This document shows, in pieces, positions 6,765 to 10,796 of a stretch of DNA of 10,796 nucleotides. The translations under genes were made by a program, and so were the position numbers. Source of the DNA: Deltaproteobacteria bacterium. GTDB lineage: Bacteria > Desulfobacterota > Binatia > Binatales > Binataceae. The first letter of the stretch is position 1; each line of letters begins with the position of its first letter. Location: the NCBI GenBank assembly GCA_021799555.1, contig JAJZAG010000106.1, forward strand, positions 1 to 10,796. Direction: 5' to 3'. Under the pieces are notes generated by a model that was not told the DNA's origin, made no database searches, and worked only from the letters and a program-made list of their open reading frames with translations.

Positions 6765-7394
6765 ATGCTGAAGCTTGGATCGCAGTTTTACGCGGTCGCC
6801 GACCCGGCTGGCGGACACGACCCGGTCGAGCTCGCCGAGACGCTGCTCGCCGCCGGAGCGCGAATCCTGCAACTACGGCTGAAACACGCTTGCGGGCGCG
6901 ATTTTCTGGCGGCCGCGCTCGCGATCGCGCCGCGATGCCGCGCGAGCGCCGCGCTCTTCATCGTCAACGACCGCGTCGATGTCGCGATTCTATCCGGCGC
7001 CGACGGCGTGCATCTCGGGCAGGACGATCTTCCGATTGCTCCCGCGCGCAAGTTGATCGGCCCGGACAAGATTATCGGCATCTCGACGCGCGACGTAGCG
7101 ACCGCGCTCGCGGCGCAAGAAGCCGGCGCTGATTACATAGGCTTTGGCCCGATGTATGCGGGCGGGCTCAAGAACACTCAGCGCGGGCAGGGACTCGACA
7201 ATCTGCGCGCGGTCCGCGCGGCGGTTAAAATTCCGATCGTCGCGATCGGAGGGATTACCGAAGCTACGATGTCCGAAGTGCTCGCCGCGGGGGCTGACGC
7301 CGCCGCGATAATCAGCGACGTGGTGAAGTCGCCTGACATTCCCGCCAAGGTGCGCGCGCTGCTCGCGATTAAACCTTCGCGCGCAAGCCAATAG
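6765..7394 (+). CDS. thiE: Thiamine-phosphate synthase, with atypical phosphate loop
   Basis: ThiE joins HMP-pyrophosphate to HET-phosphate, giving thiamine monophosphate in the cytosol. The 209-residue single-domain TIM barrel has QLRLK at 36-40, FIVNDRVDVA at 65-74 (N68-D69), GVHLGQDD at 81-88 (metal-side aspartates), GISTRD at 105-110, DYIGFGP at 123-129, VAIGGIT at 159-165 and AGADAAAIISDV at 175-186. Retained ND and GQDD motifs favour ThiE over the non-synthase paralogue TenI. Two departures stand out: the GP-x-x-x-T-x-T-K loop reads GPMYAGGLK, without either threonine, and the usual His after GIST is Arg109. Both loops contribute to substrate phosphate binding in characterised enzymes, so activity or specificity may differ. 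It follows ntrC by 8 bases with no clear Shine-Dalgarno, suggesting read-through from ntrBC and possibly coupled translation. It ends 6 bases from the convergent MFS gene. Confidence 0.87.
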   Translation: MLKLGSQFYAVADPAGGHDPVELAETLLAAGARILQLRLKHACGRDFLAAALAIAPRCRASAALFIVNDRVDVAILSGADGVHLGQDDLPIAPARKLIGPDKIIGISTRDVATALAAQEAGADYIGFGPMYAGGLKNTQRGQGLDNLRAVRAAVKIPIVAIGGITEATMSEVLAAGADAAAIISDVVKSPDIPAKVRALLAIKPSRASQ

Positions 7395-7400
7395 TCCTGC

Positions 7401-8636
7401 TCAAGCAGTCGCCGCCGCAGGAGCCATCAGCGCCTGTTCGGCTTCGAGCGGACGGCATGATCGTGTCGCGAGCGCGCCGAGTACGCACATCGCCGCGAAA
7501 ATCTCGAACGCAAGCGCGTAGCTGCCGCTCACGTCGAAAATCCGCCCGGCCAACACCGGGCCAACCGCTGCACCGATTGTGTTGAATACTCCCGCAATAC
7601 CGCCGATCGAGCCGAACCGCTTCAGTCCCATCGAATCCGCCGTCAACAGCGGCAGCAGCACCAGCGGTGCGCCGAGCGTCAACCCGTACAGCAGCATAAA
7701 CACCGGCACCATCGCGCGGCTCGCCAGTCCGAGCGCAAGCAGCATCGCGACTCCCTGAATCGAGAAATTCACCGCCAAGGCCACGCGAGCGCTGACTCGA
7801 TCGGACACCGTGCCCATGACAAGCTTGCCGCCCGCGGCGAGCAGAAGTGCAAGACTCGCCATCCCGGCGCCGAAAGTTGCGCTATAGCCGAGCCCGATCA
7901 GGTAGGTCACCAGATGCAGCCCCGACGCGGCGGCCACGCACGAGTACAGAAACTGCGCGGCTGTGATCATCCAGAACGATCGAGTTCGCAGCGCCTCGGC
8001 GAGCTCGAATCCTGGCAGGGCGTCGGCCGACGCCTGCACGCTCAGATGGCGCGCCTCGGGGGGGCGGGTACGCACCATGATAAAGATGAGCGGAATGACG
8101 ATCACGAGCATCGGCAGCGCGAGCGCCACATAGCCCGCGCGCCATCCACCGAAGTGTTGAATAACGAAGTTGCCCGCCGCGATCATTGCGGCGCCGCCGA
8201 GCGCTGTGCCGGCAAACGTGATGCCCATCGCGGCGCCGCGCCGTTCACCGAACCAGTTGGCGATAACCATCGCGCTGGGTAGCAGGGTAGCCGCACCGAT
8301 TCCGACCCCAAGGACCAGATACGCAAACAGCATCGGGGTAAAAGAATGCGAAACGCTGGCGAGCAAAAATGCTCCGCCAGCCAGGGCGGCGCCTGACGCC
8401 ATTACGATCCGCGCCTCGATTCTGTCGAGGAGCCATCCGACGAGGGGAGCGCAGAACCCCGCCGACAGCGCGAGCGCACTGGTCAGCCACGCCGTGCGCG
8501 CATGGCTCCATCCGAAGTGCCTCACCAGTTGCGGGAAAAATAGAGTGCCAGTGTTGTAGCCGGAACCGAAAACGAGAAATAGAGTGACGAACAAGCTCGC
8601 CGCTATATTCCATCCCTGCCGTTCCCGTATCGTCAT
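7401..8636 (-). CDS. Major facilitator superfamily transporter, monocarboxylate/OFA-like
   Basis: From the ATG at 8634-8636 this is a 411-residue inner-membrane carrier with about 12 hydrophobic segments in two halves. The first helix starts at about residue 9 (GWNIAASLFVTLFLVF). Loop 2-3 carries the MFS motif-A pattern GWLLDRIEAR, repeated in the second half as MGTVSDRVSAR. Overall texture (GYNTGTLFFPQLVRHFGWS near the start, GAATLLPSAMVIANWFGERRGAAMGI in helices 4-5) resembles the monocarboxylate porter and oxalate/formate antiporter branch, so a small carboxylate substrate is plausible but not shown. A frame extension to a GTG at 8706-8708 would add 24 residues, but only the inner ATG has a good ribosome site (GGAG, 5 bases upstream). 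The gene is 174 bases downstream of gpmI on the same strand, and nothing recognisable lies between them. Confidence 0.88.
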   Translation of the reverse strand: MTIRERQGWNIAASLFVTLFLVFGSGYNTGTLFFPQLVRHFGWSHARTAWLTSALALSAGFCAPLVGWLLDRIEARIVMASGAALAGGAFLLASVSHSFTPMLFAYLVLGVGIGAATLLPSAMVIANWFGERRGAAMGITFAGTALGGAAMIAAGNFVIQHFGGWRAGYVALALPMLVIVIPLIFIMVRTRPPEARHLSVQASADALPGFELAEALRTRSFWMITAAQFLYSCVAAASGLHLVTYLIGLGYSATFGAGMASLALLLAAGGKLVMGTVSDRVSARVALAVNFSIQGVAMLLALGLASRAMVPVFMLLYGLTLGAPLVLLPLLTADSMGLKRFGSIGGIAGVFNTIGAAVGPVLAGRIFDVSGSYALAFEIFAAMCVLGALATRSCRPLEAEQALMAPAAATA

Positions 8637-8641
8637 TAGAA

Positions 8642-8645
8642 CTCC
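8642..8645 (-). promoter_or_regulatory. Ribosome binding site deciding the MFS transporter start
   Basis: On the minus strand GGAG lies 5 bases before the ATG at 8634-8636. No comparable site precedes the upstream in-frame GTG at 8706-8708, so the shorter protein is preferred. Confidence 0.55.
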
Positions 8646-8810
8646 GATCGCGATGCGCTCCGCGCGCAGACCCAGAGCGTGCAAAAACTTATAGCCCACG
8701 CGCCGCACAAGCGTCGAGTCTCGTCGAACGCGGGTTGGCGGGCGGAGCGGTATGCCGCAAGGAATTCAGCTCTGTCCGCTGGCGGCAAGAACTTCAGGGG
8801 GATTTCAGGC

Positions 8811-10340
8811 CTACGCGATGCGCAAGTCGCGGCCGGTCATTTCGGAGGGCGCGGAAATTCCCAGAATCGCGAGGAACGTCGGCGCAATGTCGGCGAGGGT
8901 ACCGCCCGAGCGCAACCGGCCGTGGAAATCGGGATCGACGATGATCAGCGGAACCGGGTTAGTGGTATGTGCGGTGTGCGGTTGGCCGGTTTTGGGGTCG
9001 GCCATCAACTCCGCGTTGCCGTGATCCGACGTGACGAGCGCCACGCCGCCGCGTTTTGAGACTGCCGCAAGCACGATACCTAGAGCTTCGTCTGTCGCCT
9101 CGACGGCTTTGACAGTCGCGTCGAATTTTCCGGTGTGGCCGACCATATCCGGATTGGCAAAGTTCATCACGACAACGCCGAACCTTCCGCTTTGGATCTC
9201 ATCGGCGGCGCGGGTTGCGATTTCGTGCGCGCGCATCGCGGGTTCGAGATCGTAGGTTGCGACTTTCGCCGAGGGGATCATCACGCGCTCTTCGCCAGGA
9301 AAGGGTTTTTCGACCCCACCGTTCAGGAAGTAGGTCACGTGCGCGTATTTTTCGGTCTCCGCGATCCGCAAGTTGGCGATTCCCGCGCGCGATAAAACCT
9401 CGGCGAGCGAATTGTGCACGTCCTCGGGACCAAAAGCGAGCGGCAGCGCGAATGACCTGTCGTATTCGGTCATGCAGACGTAGCCGATTTTCGGCGCTCG
9501 CGGGCGCGCAAAACCGCTGAAGTCTTGAAGCGCGATAGCAGCGGTAAGCTGCCGCGCACGGTCAGCCCGAAAATTGTAACATATCACCTGGTCGCCGTCG
9601 GCAAGCGTCGTTCGTGCGCCCACTATGCATGGCTCGACGAATTCGTCGTCCTTGCCTGCGGCGTACGAGCGCTCGACGGCGTCGCGCGCTGTACCAGCCG
9701 TCGCGCCTTCGCCTTCGACGATTGCGCGCCACGCGCGTTCGGTGCGCTCCCATCGCTTGTCGCGATCCATCGCATAGTAGCGTCCCTGTACCGTAGCGAT
9801 TCGCCCGCGTCCGACCTGCTTGAGCTTGCTTTCGAGCGCGTCGATAAACGGGAGCGCGGAGCGGGGAGGCTTGTCGCGTCCGTCCAGGACGGCATGGACC
9901 ACTATATCGTCAAGCCCTTCGTTCGCAGCGAGATCGACAATCGCAAACAAGTGATCGATATGGCTGTGCACGCTGCCGTCCGAAAGCAGGCCCCACAGAT
10001 GGAGCGTGCGGCGGGAGGATTTGGCGGCGCGGATCGCACCCAGGATCATTTCGTTGCGCGCGAACACGCCGGTCTCGATCGCCTTCGTGATCCGCATCAC
10101 GTCCTGATAGATCACGCGTCCCGCGCCGATTGTAAGATGGCCAACTTCGGAGTTTCCCATCACGCCCGGAGGCAGGCCGACCGCCTCACCAGAGGCGGCG
10201 ATCTCCGTGTGCGCGCACGATTTCACAAGCGCGTCCATCACGGGGGTTCGCGCAGCCGCGATCGCGTTGGCTTCGCGCGCGGCGCGCAGGCCCCATCCGT
10301 CGAAGATAATCAGCGCCGCGACCGGCGGACGACGGCTCAT
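8811..10340 (-). CDS. gpmI: 2,3-bisphosphoglycerate-independent phosphoglycerate mutase
   Basis: GpmI interconverts 3- and 2-phosphoglycerate in glycolysis and gluconeogenesis, using two metal ions (usually Mn) and a phosphoserine intermediate. The 509-residue product is of standard length for this alkaline-phosphatase-superfamily enzyme. Visible active-site elements are D14 in IIFDGWG, catalytic S64 in MGNSEVGHLTIGAGR, HSHIDHL at 125-131, the DGRDKPPRSA block at 153-162, RYYAMDRDKRWERT at 187-200, NFRADRARQL, then D398 and H402 in NPDMVGH, D439-H440 in SDHGNAEL and H458 in TAHTTNPVP. All expected metal ligands are present. Its ATG overlaps the eno stop as ATGA and has a good ribosome site inside eno, so the two are one operon. 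They encode consecutive reactions. No cofactor-dependent mutase is seen. Confidence 0.98.
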   Translation of the reverse strand: MSRRPPVAALIIFDGWGLRAAREANAIAAARTPVMDALVKSCAHTEIAASGEAVGLPPGVMGNSEVGHLTIGAGRVIYQDVMRITKAIETGVFARNEMILGAIRAAKSSRRTLHLWGLLSDGSVHSHIDHLFAIVDLAANEGLDDIVVHAVLDGRDKPPRSALPFIDALESKLKQVGRGRIATVQGRYYAMDRDKRWERTERAWRAIVEGEGATAGTARDAVERSYAAGKDDEFVEPCIVGARTTLADGDQVICYNFRADRARQLTAAIALQDFSGFARPRAPKIGYVCMTEYDRSFALPLAFGPEDVHNSLAEVLSRAGIANLRIAETEKYAHVTYFLNGGVEKPFPGEERVMIPSAKVATYDLEPAMRAHEIATRAADEIQSGRFGVVVMNFANPDMVGHTGKFDATVKAVEATDEALGIVLAAVSKRGGVALVTSDHGNAELMADPKTGQPHTAHTTNPVPLIIVDPDFHGRLRSGGTLADIAPTFLAILGISAPSEMTGRDLRIA

Positions 10341-10796
10341 CGCGGGGCTCCGGCGCGCTTGAAGGCGGAAGCGCCGGGATAGACCGCGCGCGCGCCCAGT
10401 TCGCCGGCGATTCGAAGCAGGCGATTATATTTCGCGGTGCGCTCGCCGCGGCTCATCGAGCCGGTTTTAATCTGGCCCGCGCCCGACGCGACCGCGAGGT
10501 CGGCGATCGTGGTGTCTTCGGTTTCGCCTGAGCGATGCGAGATAACGCAGGTGAATCCGGCCGCGCGCGCCATCGAAATCGTGGCGAGAGTCTCGGTGAG
10601 CGTGCCGATCTGATTGAGCTTGATGAGGATCGAATTGGCGGTTTTTTCCTTGATTCCGCGTGCGAGGCGGTCGGGGTTGGTCACGAAGATATCGTCGCCG
10701 ACGACTTGAACTTTAGCGCCAAGTTCGCGCGTCAAAAGTTGCCAGCCGGCCCAATCGTCCTCGGCGAGCGGATCTTCGATCGAGACAATCGGATAT
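10337..10796 (-). CDS. eno: Enolase, C-terminal part, 5' end cut by window edge
   Basis: Enolase dehydrates 2-phosphoglycerate to phosphoenolpyruvate and also joins the RNA degradosome in some bacteria. The visible 152 codons correspond to about the last third of the usual 430-residue protein and remain open to the right edge, beginning YPIVSIEDPLAEDDW. Present are the IED and VGDD metal ligands, the catalytic lysine in SILIKLNQIG, the SHRSGETEDTTIADLAV loop, and the GQIKTGSMSRGERTAKYNRLLRI block with the second active-site lysine. A TTG at 10733-10735 is an internal codon, not a start, because conserved enolase sequence continues upstream of it. The stop codon overlaps the gpmI start. The last dozen residues (AVYPGASAFKRAGAPR) are poorly conserved, as is usual at this terminus. 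Confidence 0.97.
   Translation of the reverse strand, partial: YPIVSIEDPLAEDDWAGWQLLTRELGAKVQVVGDDIFVTNPDRLARGIKEKTANSILIKLNQIGTLTETLATISMARAAGFTCVISHRSGETEDTTIADLAVASGAGQIKTGSMSRGERTAKYNRLLRIAGELGARAVYPGASAFKRAGAPR
10348..10351 (-). promoter_or_regulatory. Ribosome binding site for gpmI inside the eno 3' end
   Basis: On the minus strand GGAG lies 7 bases before the gpmI ATG at 10338-10340. It sits within the last codons of eno, in keeping with the 4-base ATGA overlap and coupled translation. Confidence 0.6.

Noticed and set aside
8753..8787. Inverted pair TGCCGC/GCGGCA downstream of gpmI as a terminator
   Set aside because: The loop is long, the alternative CCGC-TG-GCGG stem has a 2-base loop, and no T run follows on the minus strand.
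9525..10382. A 285-codon open frame on the plus strand opposite gpmI
   Set aside because: It is antisense to conserved gpmI motifs, is arginine-rich with no family signature, and has no ribosome site.
1..10796. Frequent CGATCG/GCGATCGC words as a possible HIP1-like repeat
   Set aside because: Several copies are visible, but without a background count they fit GC-rich codon use (Ala, Ile, Asp, Arg), and the genes are not cyanobacterial in style.
1..10796. CRISPR arrays, insertion sequences, tRNA/rRNA genes, phage or defence genes
   Set aside because: No repeated spacer-like units, transposase motifs, terminal repeats or RNA cloverleaf were seen on either strand.

Overview
The window is gene-dense chromosomal DNA from a GC-rich, probably Gram-negative bacterium. 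Two genes imply a cell envelope with periplasmic murein turnover: an MltD-like lytic transglycosylase with an export signal, and a small two-helix LapA-domain membrane protein. IspF indicates the MEP route to isoprenoids. NtrB/NtrC-type regulators and the general gene style suggest Proteobacteria or a delta-like lineage (Desulfobacterota or Binatota type), but no rRNA or other marker allows a firm placement. I see no mobile element, CRISPR array, tRNA, rRNA or phage gene.

Layout. (1) 1-1089, minus strand: ispF followed closely by a class I SAM methyltransferase that runs off the left edge. (2) 1090-1221: a short divergent intergenic region with a perfect TTGACA box and small inverted repeats. 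(3) 1222-1497, plus strand: the LapA-domain protein, whose 3' end overlaps the 3' end of the convergent moeA by 76 bases. (4) 1422-3797, minus strand: moeA and an MltD-like lytic transglycosylase, separated by 129 bases. (5) 3798-4086: a divergent, locally AT-rich intergenic region with a possible promoter and a clean 17-base inverted repeat. (6) 4087-7394, plus strand: a compact ntrB-ntrC-thiE cluster. (7) 7401-8636, minus strand: an MFS transporter, tail to tail with thiE with only 6 bases between stop codons. (8) 8811-10796, minus strand: an eno-gpmI lower-glycolysis operon with an ATGA overlap; eno is cut by the right edge.

How the genes work together. Eno and GpmI catalyse consecutive steps (3-phosphoglycerate to 2-phosphoglycerate to phosphoenolpyruvate) and look translationally coupled. 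NtrB and NtrC form a soluble kinase/sigma-54 activator pair of the nitrogen-regulation type, but no glnA, glnB, amtB or dusB lies in the window. IspF, MoeA and ThiE are housekeeping isoprenoid, molybdenum-cofactor and thiamine genes with no obvious functional link to each other.

Nothing here is convincingly an undescribed system. The points most worth a second look are a lytic transglycosylase with a shortened catalytic loop, a ThiE whose phosphate-binding loop lacks the usual threonines, the inverted repeats in the two divergent intergenic regions, and the 76-base convergent overlap of lapA and moeA.
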